A stretch of 64,000 nt of DNA from Firmicutes bacterium UBA3553 (GCA_002381185.1 DFOA01000063.1:1-64000), one strand, 5' to 3'. Counted from the stretch's first letter, positions 8,389 through 16,549 are shown. Numbers and translations: made by a program. Notes: generated from the sequence alone by a model not told the origin.

Positions 8389-8552
8389 TTTTAATTAAAA
8401 ACATTGATATACTGGGCCTGACAAAGGAAGTATTATGGAGCAAATAAATTATATGCAAAATAATGCCGCAAGAAATTGCGCAAAGGATATTAACATACGA
8501 ACAAAGGTTTTTCAAGAGTCAATACTGCTGAATGGGAAATAGAAAATAGCCT

Positions 8553-8687
8553 ATGCCTGGATGTGTGCAAGCTGCTTGTCTTGATGCAAAAAAACATAAT
8601 TTAGATGTAATTCTTACCAGTGATGCGCACAGCACATGGTATAAAGACGCCAAAAAAGTGTATCAAATTGGAATGTACGTCTTCTAG
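8553..8687 (+). pseudogene. Remnant of an isochorismatase-family cysteine hydrolase
   Basis: A 44-codon frame reads M-P-G-C-V-Q-A-A-C-L-D-A-K-K-H-N-L-D-V-I-L-T-S-D-A-H-S-T-W. This corresponds to the catalytic-cysteine helix and the S-D-A-H-S-T-W segment of the isochorismatase/nicotinamidase-like superfamily, in the right order and spacing. The rest of the roughly 180-residue enzyme is missing. The remaining bases of the 8389-8905 interval show no other gene; a promoter for the downstream phosphoesterase is presumably within 8740-8880. Confidence 0.5.
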
Positions 8688-8905
8688 CCGAGGGGGTACT
8701 AAAAAAGGCACCCAATTCGGAGGCAACTTTCTTTTGTGACAGATTGCTAAAAATTTGAAAATAATATATAATAAACTTGAGTAAATAAGGTTCTGAAACA
8801 TTCTATACGAAGGATGAGAGCCATAACTTCCGATTTGGCTGGATTGTCCCAGAAATTATAGGCACAACGCTGAAGATATACAAACAAAAATTTAACGAGG
8901 AACTC

Positions 8906-9364
8906 ATGAAACAGATTGCAATCTTATCCGATACTCATGGTCTACTACGAGAGACTGTTATGGCTGAACTTGTTGAAGCTGATTGCTTCATTCATGCTGG
9001 TGATATCAACACACCATACATCATCGAGTCAATACAAAAGCTCGGAGAGACCTATGTAGTGCGTGGTAACAATGATAAGGAATGGGCAGAAGATTTGCCT
9101 AAAAGTATTACCGTCACAATTGAAGGTGTGAGATTTTTCATTGTTCATAACAAAAAAGATATACCAAAATACTTAACAGATATTGATGTGGTGGTCTATG
9201 GCCACTCCCACAAATACTCTGCAGAAATTATTAACGGAGTACTGTTTCTCAATCCCGGCAGCTGCGGTAAACGGCGTTTTGATTTGGAACTTACAATGTG
9301 CCATATGACCGTGGATGCAGGGCACTACCAGTACGAAAAGGTGCTGATCCCTATTAATGATTAA
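8906..9364 (+). CDS. YfcE/MJ0936-family metallophosphoesterase
   Basis: A 152-residue calcineurin-like phosphoesterase with all metal-binding motifs: S-D-T-H-G (residues 8-12), H-A-G-D (30-33), G-N-N-D (53-56), H at the I-V-H-N motif, and G-H-S-H (near 98), ending in N-P-G-S. The family hydrolyses phosphodiesters with Mn2+ or similar metals; the physiological substrate is unknown for this small type. The ATG is preceded by GAGGAAC. It is monocistronic or loosely linked with the downstream VOC gene. Confidence 0.9.
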   Translation: MKQIAILSDTHGLLRETVMAELVEADCFIHAGDINTPYIIESIQKLGETYVVRGNNDKEWAEDLPKSITVTIEGVRFFIVHNKKDIPKYLTDIDVVVYGHSHKYSAEIINGVLFLNPGSCGKRRFDLELTMCHMTVDAGHYQYEKVLIPIND

Positions 9365-9437
9365 TGCAATATGTAGGTAAACAGGAAGCTGCAATAGGGA
9401 TTATATCGTTTAAGATGAAAGCTTGAGGTGAGAGATT

Positions 9438-9818
9438 ATGAAAATTAAAGTACAGTATTCAACAATGATCGTAAAAAATTTGGAGGAATCTATCAAATTT
9501 TATAGAGATGTGTTAGGATTTAAGGAAGGTTATCACGTAGACACTCCCGATGGTAGCGGCATCACAATTATGAATAGTGAAAATGGTGCAAGCGTCGAGT
9601 TAATAGAAAATACGAATTTTGAAGTAGGACTTTATTCTATTGGCACGGATGTAGATAATCTTGATGAGACAATCAGGTATTTAAGAGAAAAAGGATATGG
9701 AACTACGGGACCTGTCATCACGACGACAGTTGGACGTATGACCTTTGTTTTGGATCCAGACGGAGCTCGTATTTGTTTGATTGAGCATACGCAGGAATAT
9801 AAAGATAAATATATGTAA
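9438..9818 (+). CDS. VOC-family (glyoxalase/bleomycin-resistance fold) protein
   Basis: A 126-residue two-module betaalphabetabetabeta protein: V-K-N-L-E-E-S-I-K-F-Y-R-D-V-L-G-F near residues 13-29, then G-R-M-T-F-V-L-D-P-D-G-A-R-I-C-L-I-E-H at the end. The terminal D-P-D-G ... E-H matches the metal-ligand strand of lactoylglutathione lyase-like proteins, but the specific substrate cannot be deduced. It follows the phosphoesterase by 73 bp and has a GAGGTGAGAG ribosome site. Confidence 0.8.
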   Translation: MKIKVQYSTMIVKNLEESIKFYRDVLGFKEGYHVDTPDGSGITIMNSENGASVELIENTNFEVGLYSIGTDVDNLDETIRYLREKGYGTTGPVITTTVGRMTFVLDPDGARICLIEHTQEYKDKYM

Positions 9819-9837
9819 GTGATTTGATTAATTATTT

Positions 9838-10062
9838 GTGATAGTAATTAATATATTGGCAAATTTCAATTTAACGTATGATATGGATGCGAAAAGTTTA
9901 TTTGGATACAACGAAAATAAATGGTTGTATAGGAGTCTTGCAGCAACTCTGCCTGAAAACATTCCATCGATTAATTTATTGAAGAAACTTAAGTTTAGTT
10001 TTGTTGGTATGAATGAACACGGAGAAGAGATTTATACTTTAGATTTTAACTGCCCAAAATAA
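9838..10062 (+). pseudogene. Truncated GNAT acetyltransferase, C-terminal half
   Basis: The readable frame contains L-A-A-T-L-P-E-N-I-P-S-I-N-L-L-K-K-L-K-F-S-F-V-G followed by E-E-I-Y-T-L-D, which is the end of a GNAT domain (the E-N-x-x-S-x-x-L-x-x-K-L-G-F element and the final strand). The acetyl-CoA P-loop region is missing and there is no ribosome site at the GTG, so it is almost certainly a decayed fragment. It is the second GNAT fragment in the window. Confidence 0.6.
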
Positions 10063-10148
10063 GCATAATATGAAGCAGGCCAAATTTTAATTTGATAAAA
10101 CAACACACAATCCATTAATTATAAAAAGATTACTAGGAGCGTGTTATT

Positions 10149-10310
10149 ATGCCAAGACAAGCAAGAATTTATATCATATTATGATGCGCGGAAATGAAAA
10201 AAAGAAAGTTTTTCTAGATGAAGAGGATAGAAGTCGTTTTGTTTATAAATTGTTTGAAGAAGCAACTGAATAAAAATCTGAAATATAGCATATTGTCTTA
10301 TGGATCAAGG
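10149..10310 (+). pseudogene. Frameshifted N-terminus of a REP-associated tyrosine (Y1/IS200-like) transposase
   Basis: After ATG the frame gives M-P-R-Q-A-R; one frame over it continues Y-H-I-M-M-R-G-N-E-K-K-K-V-F-L-D-E-E-D-R-S-R-F. This is the typical N-terminus of the REP-associated Y1 transposases. The next piece, K-N-L-K-Y-S-I-L-S-Y, matches the strand before the H-x-H nickase motif, but the H-x-H motif and catalytic Tyr are deleted. At least one frameshift and a large deletion make it nonfunctional. Confidence 0.65.
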
Positions 10311-10367
10311 GGGTACTAGATGATTCGGTTATCAGAATTGCAGCAACAAGGCATGTTGAGAATATAA
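10300..10367. repeat. Degenerate dispersed repeat, copy B
   Basis: Contains TCAAGGGGGTACTAG and ATCAGAATTGCAGCAACAAG followed by GCATGTTGAGA. It directly follows the transposase remnant, the only copy with such a neighbour, which hints that the repeat may be transposase-derived. The remaining bases up to 10603 hold nothing recognisable. Confidence 0.5.
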
Positions 10368-10603
10368 ATCTGATGACGTATTGTGGTTTCAGGATGATCT
10401 TAGAGCAAAAAAAGATTTAAAAAACAACATTTTTTAATCCGTGTTTTTTGGATGATTTATAGATGACATAGTGTTATTTGAGTGATGATAAGATAAAAAT
10501 GAGAAAAACAGGTTGATAAATTGATGGGTGAATTATAACTATTGCTTAGCATTAGTATATAACTGCGAACGGAAGACTATTTATATTAGTGGAGGTTTAG
10601 ACG

Positions 10604-11539
10604 ATGGACTTGAAGTCAGGGATTTCTGAAATTATTGGTATTAAAGCTGATGATATACCAGCTTCAATCGAATACAGGATAATAGAATCCATAAAAGAAG
10701 CTGGGTATGAGAGACAGCTTATTGAGTATAACTCCAATGGAGATACAGTCATCGCCTTTCTTTTAATTCCCGAAGTTCTTAATAATAATCCTGCAATACT
10801 AATAAATCACCAGCATAACAGCGAGCGTCATTTAGGGAAAAGTGAGGTATGCGGATTAGCTGGTAATCCCTTGCAGGCTTTTGGACCAGAATTAGCTAAA
10901 AAGGGATTTGTTGTTTTAGCACCTGACTCGATATGCTTTGAAGAGAGACGGAAAAATGCGCAGGGTATAGTACCTCTACCAGGCGATGAGGATTTTTTTC
11001 AACATTTAAATGAAATGTGTTACCGTATCTTAAAGGGTGATAATCTGATGAAAAAAGTACTGCTTGACGCTATGAATGGAGTAACTTTACTGTCTGAACT
11101 TACTTTTACTGATAATAAAAGAATTGGAACACTGGGGCATTCTTATGGTGGAAATACCGTGCTATTCCTATCTGCATTAGATGAACGGATTTGTTTTAGC
11201 TGTGCAAGTGGAAGCGCATGCACCTATGAGAACCGAATGCTAAATGATGTAGGTATTGAACTGGCAAGCGTGATTCCGTGTTTCAACAAAAGCTATGATA
11301 TATTTGATTTAGTACACTGTATTGCTCCAAGACCGTTATTGATTGTCTCCGCAGATGAAGACAAATACTCGAGGGATGCAGACTTTATTGTTGAACAAGC
11401 TCGTCCATCATATGCAAAATATGGGGCTGATAATAAATTATGTCATAAGAGATATAATGGTGGACATGGACTGACAAAAGAGAGGTTTGATTACATCATC
11501 GAATGGTTGTGTATGAGGGCCGAATACACCGCATTATAA
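10604..11539 (+). CDS. Alpha/beta-hydrolase (dienelactone-hydrolase/acetyl-esterase-like)
   Basis: A 311-residue soluble hydrolase. The nucleophile elbow is G-H-S-Y-G-G with S180; the acid is probably in I-V-S-A-D-E-D-K-Y-S near residue 250 and the His in G-G-H-G-L-T near residue 285, giving a complete triad. A conserved I-N-H-Q-H-N segment near residue 67 is the likely oxyanion region. The overall form resembles dienelactone hydrolase and acetyl-xylan-esterase-like enzymes; substrate unknown. No signal peptide, so cytoplasmic. The ATG has a strong GGAGG site. A hairpin terminator follows about 90 bp downstream. Confidence 0.85.
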   Translation: MDLKSGISEIIGIKADDIPASIEYRIIESIKEAGYERQLIEYNSNGDTVIAFLLIPEVLNNNPAILINHQHNSERHLGKSEVCGLAGNPLQAFGPELAKKGFVVLAPDSICFEERRKNAQGIVPLPGDEDFFQHLNEMCYRILKGDNLMKKVLLDAMNGVTLLSELTFTDNKRIGTLGHSYGGNTVLFLSALDERICFSCASGSACTYENRMLNDVGIELASVIPCFNKSYDIFDLVHCIAPRPLLIVSADEDKYSRDADFIVEQARPSYAKYGADNKLCHKRYNGGHGLTKERFDYIIEWLCMRAEYTAL

Positions 11540-11627
11540 GCATTCATAAATAATCTAAATATTGCTTATAAAAATTTAATAATGAAAATGATTACGTATT
11601 GTGTCAAAGGGATAAAGATAGTATTTT

Positions 11628-11648
11628 ACCACAATATGTTGTGGTTTT
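11628..11648 (+). terminator. Probable terminator
   Basis: ACCACAA and TTGTGGT form a 7-bp stem with a TATG loop, followed by a short TTT run. Located after the alpha/beta-hydrolase gene. Confidence 0.5.
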
Positions 11649-11853
11649 ATGACAATTCTGAGGCGAAAAGTGTGCTAAATAAAGCTACTATTTGCCTCTT
11701 AAAATAGGCAAAAACATAGATGATATAATAGATTTTATAGATAAGAAAGAGTTTTGGATAGTTAAGAAAATGAGGATGTTTTTTTACAATAGTTTTTGCA
11801 GACCTACCTAATGTAAAAACATCAATAAGTTTGAATTTGAAAGGGAGAAGCAA
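11649..11853. other. Intergenic region
   Basis: No supported gene. TTTGCCT and AGGCAAA near 11690-11712 could form a 7-bp hairpin. An A+T-rich stretch leads to the AAAGGGAG site of the next gene. Confidence 0.3.
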
Positions 11854-12105
11854 ATGTCAAAGATTAAAATAACGGTTGTTGAAAGCAAATGCCGAAGCGG
11901 TTATCATAAAAAAGGTGATTGTTTTATCATAGAAGATTTATGCCCGCCTTTGTGTCATGAGTTGTGGAATTGTGCTTATCCGTCGGTCTATGCTTTACAG
12001 AATGGGGCGATTTTAGATTATGGTAATGGTAAGGCTTCGGTATTTGATGTAAAATGTCCAGACGGAGGGCGGGTAATCATTCATGGTGAACTGATAGCTG
12101 ATTAA
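11854..12105 (+). CDS. TIGR04076-family small protein
   Basis: An 83-residue protein with conserved cysteines, including C-P-P-L-C-H-E-L-W near residue 30 and D-V-K-C-P-D-G-G-R-V near residue 66. The K-I-T-V-V-E-S-K-C-x-x-G-Y-H-K-K-G-D start and the Y-P-x-V-Y-A-L-Q-N-G-A segment are typical of TIGR04076 proteins, common in anaerobes and of unknown function. The conserved Cys set suggests metal or cluster binding; that is inference. The ATG is preceded by AAAGGGAG. Confidence 0.75.
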   Translation: MSKIKITVVESKCRSGYHKKGDCFIIEDLCPPLCHELWNCAYPSVYALQNGAILDYGNGKASVFDVKCPDGGRVIIHGELIAD

Positions 12106-12234
12106 AATTCAATTTACAAAGATAAATAATAGGCAGCTTTATCTTTACTGAATTAAATACCGAAAAATGAGAGCCGTCATGTTATAATTAATACAGTTAT
12201 TTTATAAAAACAAGGTTTGAGTGGCGGAATTGTT

Positions 12235-12315
12235 GAAAATATAGCCTTACGCCAAGGGGGCACAAGGCTCAATGCTCATCAGAATTACAGCAACAAGGCA
12301 TGTTGAGAGTTCTTG
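12235..12315. repeat. Degenerate dispersed repeat, copy C
   Basis: Contains CCAAGGGGGCACAAG and ATCAGAATTACAGCAACAAG followed by GCATGTTGAGAG, nearly identical to copy B over about 32 nt. The flanks are unrelated to those of the other copies. It fills most of the gap before the MGMT-like gene. Confidence 0.5.
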
Positions 12316-12424
12316 TCCAGATATCTAGAAAATAACGATGAAATCAAGTAAACGAGAAAAAGTTTAAAAAATACATATAATCTGAATTGCATGAAAAAGC
12401 ACATAAAGAAGATAGAGAGGTACT

Positions 12425-12733
12425 ATGAAGCGAGTTTTAGAAGAAGATTTAATTTATGAAATCCTTTCTGTTGTAGAGGAAATTCCGAAAGGTAGTGTCG
12501 CTACATACGGGCAAATTGCAAGGTTAATTGGAAGAGATAAAAATGCAAGGCTTGTTGGAAAAGTACTCAGCAGGGCAGAATATTATGGAGAATATCCTTG
12601 TCATAGAGTAGTTAATCACGCTGGTAGACTGGCGCCAGGATGGACTGAACAAGGTGCATTGCTTCGCAATGAGGGTATTCCTCTGAAAGACGAAACCCAT
12701 GTTGATTTAAAGAAATGTCAATGGGACTGTTGA
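12425..12733 (+). CDS. MGMT-family (alkylguanine alkyltransferase-like) protein
   Basis: A 102-residue protein matching only the DNA-binding/active-site domain of O6-alkylguanine-DNA alkyltransferase: P-K-G-S-V-A-T-Y-G-Q-I-A-R-L-I-G near residue 20 (winged-helix start) and Y-P-C-H-R-V-V near residue 58. The alkyl-acceptor Cys of PCHRV is present, which distinguishes it from ATL proteins that carry Trp or Ala there. The N-terminal ribonuclease-like domain of Ada/Ogt is missing, as in other short MGMT family members. Likely role: recognition or repair of alkylated DNA. The ATG follows an AGAGAGG site. Confidence 0.85.
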   Translation: MKRVLEEDLIYEILSVVEEIPKGSVATYGQIARLIGRDKNARLVGKVLSRAEYYGEYPCHRVVNHAGRLAPGWTEQGALLRNEGIPLKDETHVDLKKCQWDC

Positions 12734-12995
12734 CAGTACATGGTGAATAAGGAACTGATAAATATAATACAGATTAAATATAAAGTGTTCAAATTTCAAA
12801 CACTTTAATACCTGCGCAAATTAAGATTAAAGCAAAGTCTTTCATTGAAGTAACAACTCTCCTTTTTTAAATACCATTTTTACGCTTATATTTTTCTGCC
12901 TTTAAGGCTAAATAAATCCCTTGGTTAGACTCTCTAAATTATTCGGGAGTTTGTTATGTTTTAGCATACTAGCTATACATGTATTTCAGTAAGCA

Positions 12996-13035
12996 TTGAC
13001 AAGTTAACTGAAAAATAGTATACTATTAGTATACT
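12996..13035 (+). promoter_or_regulatory. Sigma-A promoter with palindromic operator for the TetR operon
   Basis: TTGACA (12996-13001), 17-bp spacer, TATACT (13019-13024). The -10 lies inside AGTATACTATTAGTATACT (13017-13035), two AGTATACT half-palindromes around a 3-nt centre. A repressor bound here would block RNA polymerase, so autoregulation by the adjacent TetR protein is the natural inference. The rest of 12734-12995 shows no gene. Confidence 0.8.
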
Positions 13036-13058
13036 AAATAGAATGGAAGTTTTACAAG

Positions 13059-13703
13059 ATGGTCAGAGGAAACAAAAAAGAAGTGGTTGCAGCTTTGCAT
13101 AAGGAACAAATAATGATATCAGCTGAAAGATTGTTTTTGGAAAAAGGCTTTGTTCAAACTACAATTGACGACATTTCAAAGGCTTCTGAATACAGCCGGA
13201 GAACGATCTACTCGTATTATGAAAGTAAGGAGGACATCCTATACCATATTATCGAAAAAGGGTTGCTTTCTCTGAAAACCAATATTAATGATGCTCTCAG
13301 TAAAAGCAATGATTTTCTTGGCAGGTATCATATGATTTGTACTGCTTTTAAGTCGTATCAATATGATTCCCCTAGTTCTGTGAACAGTGTGATAAAAGCA
13401 AAGCCAACAAGTTTTAACAAAAAAGATATTCCAGAAGTAATTATTCGAATACTTTCTTTAGGTGATGAAATCAATCAAGTTCTTGCAAGCTTTATAGAAG
13501 ATGGGATAAAACAGAAAGTGGTACGAGAAGATATTAATCCAATGGCAACCGTGTATATTATGTGGTCGAACATTTCATCATTACTATCATTAGCTGAAAC
13601 AAAAGAAATTGTTATTCAAAAACAGCTTGGTATGACAGGTAGTGAATTTCTTGATTACGGTTTCACACAAATTATTAATTCTCTATTGAAAGAACACATA
13701 TAG
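13059..13703 (+). CDS. TetR/AcrR-family transcriptional regulator
   Basis: A 214-residue TetR protein: N-terminal helix-turn-helix with A-E-R-L-F-L-E-K-G-F-V-Q-T-T-I-D-D-I-S-K-A-S-E-Y-S-R-R-T-I-Y-S-Y-Y-E-S-K-E-D near residues 22-60, then an all-helical ligand-binding region with no recognisable specificity. It heads a three-gene operon with two DUF genes and its own promoter contains a palindrome overlapping the -10 box. It probably represses that operon until a small ligand binds; the ligand is unknown. Confidence 0.88.
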   Translation: MVRGNKKEVVAALHKEQIMISAERLFLEKGFVQTTIDDISKASEYSRRTIYSYYESKEDILYHIIEKGLLSLKTNINDALSKSNDFLGRYHMICTAFKSYQYDSPSSVNSVIKAKPTSFNKKDIPEVIIRILSLGDEINQVLASFIEDGIKQKVVREDINPMATVYIMWSNISSLLSLAETKEIVIQKQLGMTGSEFLDYGFTQIINSLLKEHI

Positions 13704-13742
13704 GGTTATGCTATATCATTTGTACTAATAGGAGGGGATTAC

Positions 13743-14213
13743 TTGAGCTTCGAATTAGAATTATTTAACAGCAAACTTATTCAAAAACAGGCTATAAGTG
13801 AAGTCCTGAAAATGAATGAGGAAACAGCAAAATATGGTCTAACCTTGACAGAGCAGCAGGCAGTTGCTTTGGTAAAAACAAGGTCCGATTCACTTAAAAA
13901 TGCGGGCAGAATTGAATTTAGCGGTGGTGTAATAGATAAGTTGATTTTAGCTTTTTGTGATTCTCCTTATATTACGCAGGAAAACTACGAAGATTCACTG
14001 CATGAATTAATGGATATATTCTATTCTTTCAAGAATGAAACATTAGACAGGATTAGTGATAAACATTTGATTTCCTTTATGCAAAAGTCTTTTAATGGTA
14101 CTTGCTGCGGTTCGTTGGAATTATTGTCGGAAAGAGAATTGCCGGCGCTTGCTCGCAAGTTAAATTGTATTCATGTGAAGGATTTATCGGAGGAAATAGA
14201 TGACGAATATTGA
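13743..14213 (+). CDS. DUF6323-family protein
   Basis: A 156-residue, mostly alpha-helical soluble protein beginning at TTG after GGAGGGG. I recognise it as the DUF6323 family from the E-L-F-N-S-K-L-I-Q-K-Q-A-I-S-E-V-L-K-M-N-E start, the L-T-E-Q-Q-A-V-A-L-V segment, and the partner gene. It has no catalytic motif, transmembrane helix or metal site beyond a C-C-G near residue 120. The gene overlaps the start of the DUF6179 gene by 14 bp, so the two are translationally coupled and probably act together. Function unknown. Confidence 0.7.
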   Translation: MSFELELFNSKLIQKQAISEVLKMNEETAKYGLTLTEQQAVALVKTRSDSLKNAGRIEFSGGVIDKLILAFCDSPYITQENYEDSLHELMDIFYSFKNETLDRISDKHLISFMQKSFNGTCCGSLELLSERELPALARKLNCIHVKDLSEEIDDEY

Positions 14214-15549
14214 TCGAATACATTTAATTAGCAAATCCGTATTGGGCGGAAAAGATTACCTTGTTTCATTAATTGAACAGGGACGATTACACGCATTGCT
14301 CTCAGACACAGAAATAGAGCGTGTACAAATTGGAATCCTAACGCTATTGGCCAAGGAGACAGAACTTTTTAATAATGGTGCCAGCAGTTCTATACGAATC
14401 GAAAAAGCACAGGACTTATTAGCATCTATCTTATATACAGTGGGGGTTCAGTTGAAATCCTATACTTCTCCTGAAGATGCTATTGATGCGTTAAAAGCTG
14501 AGAATTTAGATTGCTTGTTCTATTCGGGGTTAAAAAAAATCAACTGGAAGATTATGATTGCGAAGCAGATACATTTGCGGTTAAAAAAATGCTTGTTTAA
14601 AACTCAAAATGTGTTCTATCGTTTAACGGCAGTTGACGGTATTGATGGTTTTTTTAAGTTATATAATCCAAGGTTTTCTGCACAAGAAATCCATATTACA
14701 GCGGATTATCCAACCTTCAACGGTGTGTATGACCTTGATGGTATAGAGTTTATAGAAAAGTATTTGGAGAATCTTACCCATGAAAATCGGTTTTGTTTAT
14801 ACTTTTCCGAGAATGCAGTTCATCACCTATTATGCGGACTGGATGAAGACTACCAGAAAATTTTGATGAATATCTACGAGCCAGTATTAATAGCTTCGCT
14901 TGGATGTATTTTAACCTATCATGCAGGACGTGATTTGAATCTGAATCGCTGGGATATTTCTACTTTAGCAAATATGTTTTCCGGTAAAGATACCGATGAG
15001 GTTGAGCAATTGCTAAAAAATGCATTAGACAAATTGATAGCCGAGCTGGATTGTTCTTTTGATTTGAGATACTATTTAAAAAATAGTATTTCAAAAATTG
15101 CGGTATCCATCAAAAATGCAGCACATTATAATTGTTTGGATAAGGTGTTCTTGATCCCCTTCTATCCAGAAGATAATCAAAAAATCATGTTATCCTATGG
15201 AGAACGGATGGATGACAAATCCTATACTGCAATACTTAATGATCTTCTTCAGTGTAACAGTTCTAATGGAAAAGCAGAAATCATTTGCAGCAAAGTCTCC
15301 TCGTTTGGTGATTTGCTGGAAATTTTGCGGGATGCGAATTTGATGCAGGACGAATTGATTAATGTTTTTCAAAAGATTCCATCTGTGGCAGTAGCTGCAT
15401 TGAACAAGCGATATCCCAATGATGATTTTTTGTATGATGAGAGTGAATTAAAAATATACTATGCATTGCAAACATTTAAGAAATTATTGCCTGATGAAGT
15501 CAGGCTGCAGCTTGAAGCAGCAGCGAAAGTGATTGACTTTGAAATGTAA
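14200..15549 (+). CDS. DUF6179-domain protein
   Basis: A 449-residue soluble protein of unknown function that I recognise as DUF6179 by its overall form and constant linkage to DUF6323. Features seen: helical N-terminal half, a central F-Y-R-L-T-A-V-D-G-I-D-G-F-F-K-L-Y-N-P-R-F segment, and a C-terminal stretch rich in short acidic helices. No Walker, nuclease or transmembrane signature is visible. It is the third gene of the TetR-controlled operon. Because the regulator is a TetR, the pair may answer a diffusible compound; that is inference. Confidence 0.7.
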   Translation: MTNIDRIHLISKSVLGGKDYLVSLIEQGRLHALLSDTEIERVQIGILTLLAKETELFNNGASSSIRIEKAQDLLASILYTVGVQLKSYTSPEDAIDALKAENLDCLFYSGLKKINWKIMIAKQIHLRLKKCLFKTQNVFYRLTAVDGIDGFFKLYNPRFSAQEIHITADYPTFNGVYDLDGIEFIEKYLENLTHENRFCLYFSENAVHHLLCGLDEDYQKILMNIYEPVLIASLGCILTYHAGRDLNLNRWDISTLANMFSGKDTDEVEQLLKNALDKLIAELDCSFDLRYYLKNSISKIAVSIKNAAHYNCLDKVFLIPFYPEDNQKIMLSYGERMDDKSYTAILNDLLQCNSSNGKAEIICSKVSSFGDLLEILRDANLMQDELINVFQKIPSVAVAALNKRYPNDDFLYDESELKIYYALQTFKKLLPDEVRLQLEAAAKVIDFEM

Positions 15550-15718
15550 TAGAAAGCATCAATGAAGTAGGAAAGTTATGTGATGAGTTCAGTTAAATCT
15601 AACTAGATTAATGGAAGTAGCTAAATAATTAAAATAATTACAGTTGAAAAATAATCATGATTATGATAGTATAAAAATTAACAATCAACAAACAAATCGA
15701 AATAAAGAGGGGGAAATA

Positions 15719-16312
15719 ATGACAGTTGATATATCCAAATCTAATAATAAAGTAAAGCTGTGGACTAGACAACATAAGAATGTTCTCGCTGAATTGGAGA
15801 AACATGGTGTCTATAGGGTTAAGAAAGAGTATATTATGGGAAAAATGGATAGCATATCAGATTATTACTTAAATCTATATGAGTGGTATGGGAGGAATGC
15901 AGCCAAATTAGTTCCTAGGCCAAAAGATGTAACATATCCTATTTGGCTTTCCACTTCCTCAGAGGTGATGCTGCAGCCCACAGAAGATACGGTTATTTTA
16001 GTGATAGAAGTGGATAGAAAAGATGTTATCTATACAGATATGAACAAGTGGGGATATGTGGTAAATTATTTTTATTTACCTACTGATTCAGAGGATGAGA
16101 AAAGACACAATGAAGAACTTGAAAAATATGGTATAACCAGTGAATCTTCCTTAATTACAGGAAACAAGGGTAATTTTTATCCATTACTTAAAAATAAGAT
16201 AATAAAAAGTTGGGAAAGATTATTTGATCCATTTGATGAGAAAGGGACATTTACACAAGCTACTATATGGGAAATAAGAAAAGAATGGATAGTAGATATT
16301 ATATATGGATAA
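15719..16312 (+). CDS. DUF3841-domain protein
   Basis: A 197-residue protein beginning V-K-L-W-T-R-Q-H-K-N-V-L-A-E-L-E-K-H-G-V-Y-R-V-K-K-E-Y, typical of DUF3841, with Y-P-I-W-L-S near residue 80. Family function is unknown. The ATG at 15719 follows AGAGGGGGA and is preferred over an ATG 25 codons upstream that lacks a ribosome site. A decayed second copy of the C-terminal part lies immediately downstream, so the locus may once have held a tandem pair. Confidence 0.8.
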   Translation: MTVDISKSNNKVKLWTRQHKNVLAELEKHGVYRVKKEYIMGKMDSISDYYLNLYEWYGRNAAKLVPRPKDVTYPIWLSTSSEVMLQPTEDTVILVIEVDRKDVIYTDMNKWGYVVNYFYLPTDSEDEKRHNEELEKYGITSESSLITGNKGNFYPLLKNKIIKSWERLFDPFDEKGTFTQATIWEIRKEWIVDIIYG

Positions 16313-16361
16313 ATGGTGATATCCGTATAAGCAAGGAATCAACAGTGAGGTTAGTATTTAT

Positions 16362-16435
16362 AGGTCTAATTTTTATCCTCATTTAAAGCAAAGGTAATAA
16401 AAGGTTGGAATTCTTTGCTTGAAGATATTTTGAAG
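16362..16435 (+). pseudogene. Remnant of a second DUF3841 gene
   Basis: Two frames read R-S-N-F-Y-P-H-L-K-Q-R and then K-V-I-K-G-W-N-S-L-L-E-D-I-L-K. Joined, they match the intact neighbour's G-N-F-Y-P-L-L-K-N-K-I-I-K-S-W-E-R-L-F-D segment. A one-base frameshift and loss of the rest mark it as dead. Confidence 0.55.
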
Positions 16436-16495
16436 TGTTGTTTTGAAATAGTTCTGACTATCATAGAAGTGCGATTTAAGAAATGCAAACTGAAT

Positions 16496-16549
16496 ACGAA
16501 AACATAAAAGGATTCGTGCTTGTCAGCATGATTCTTTTTATGTTTTCGT
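16496..16549. terminator. Bidirectional terminator hairpin
   Basis: A 25-bp stem with a 4-nt loop (TGTC), starting ACGAAAACATAAAA and ending TTTTATGTTTTCGT, with only three mismatches or wobbles. It separates the DUF3841 locus from the convergent catalase gene and has A-runs and T-runs on both sides. Confidence 0.7.

Noticed and set aside
8681..8730. CCGAGGGGGTACTAA near 8688, resembling the start of the dispersed repeat.
   Set aside because: The match ends after about 11 bases and the CAAGGCATGTTGAGA part is absent.
12217..12320. Stretch GAGTGGCGGAATTG with a later GTTCTTGTCC, resembling a tRNA-Leu.
   Set aside because: No acceptor stem closes, the T-loop is off consensus and the middle part is shared with dispersed repeat copies that lack any tRNA shape.
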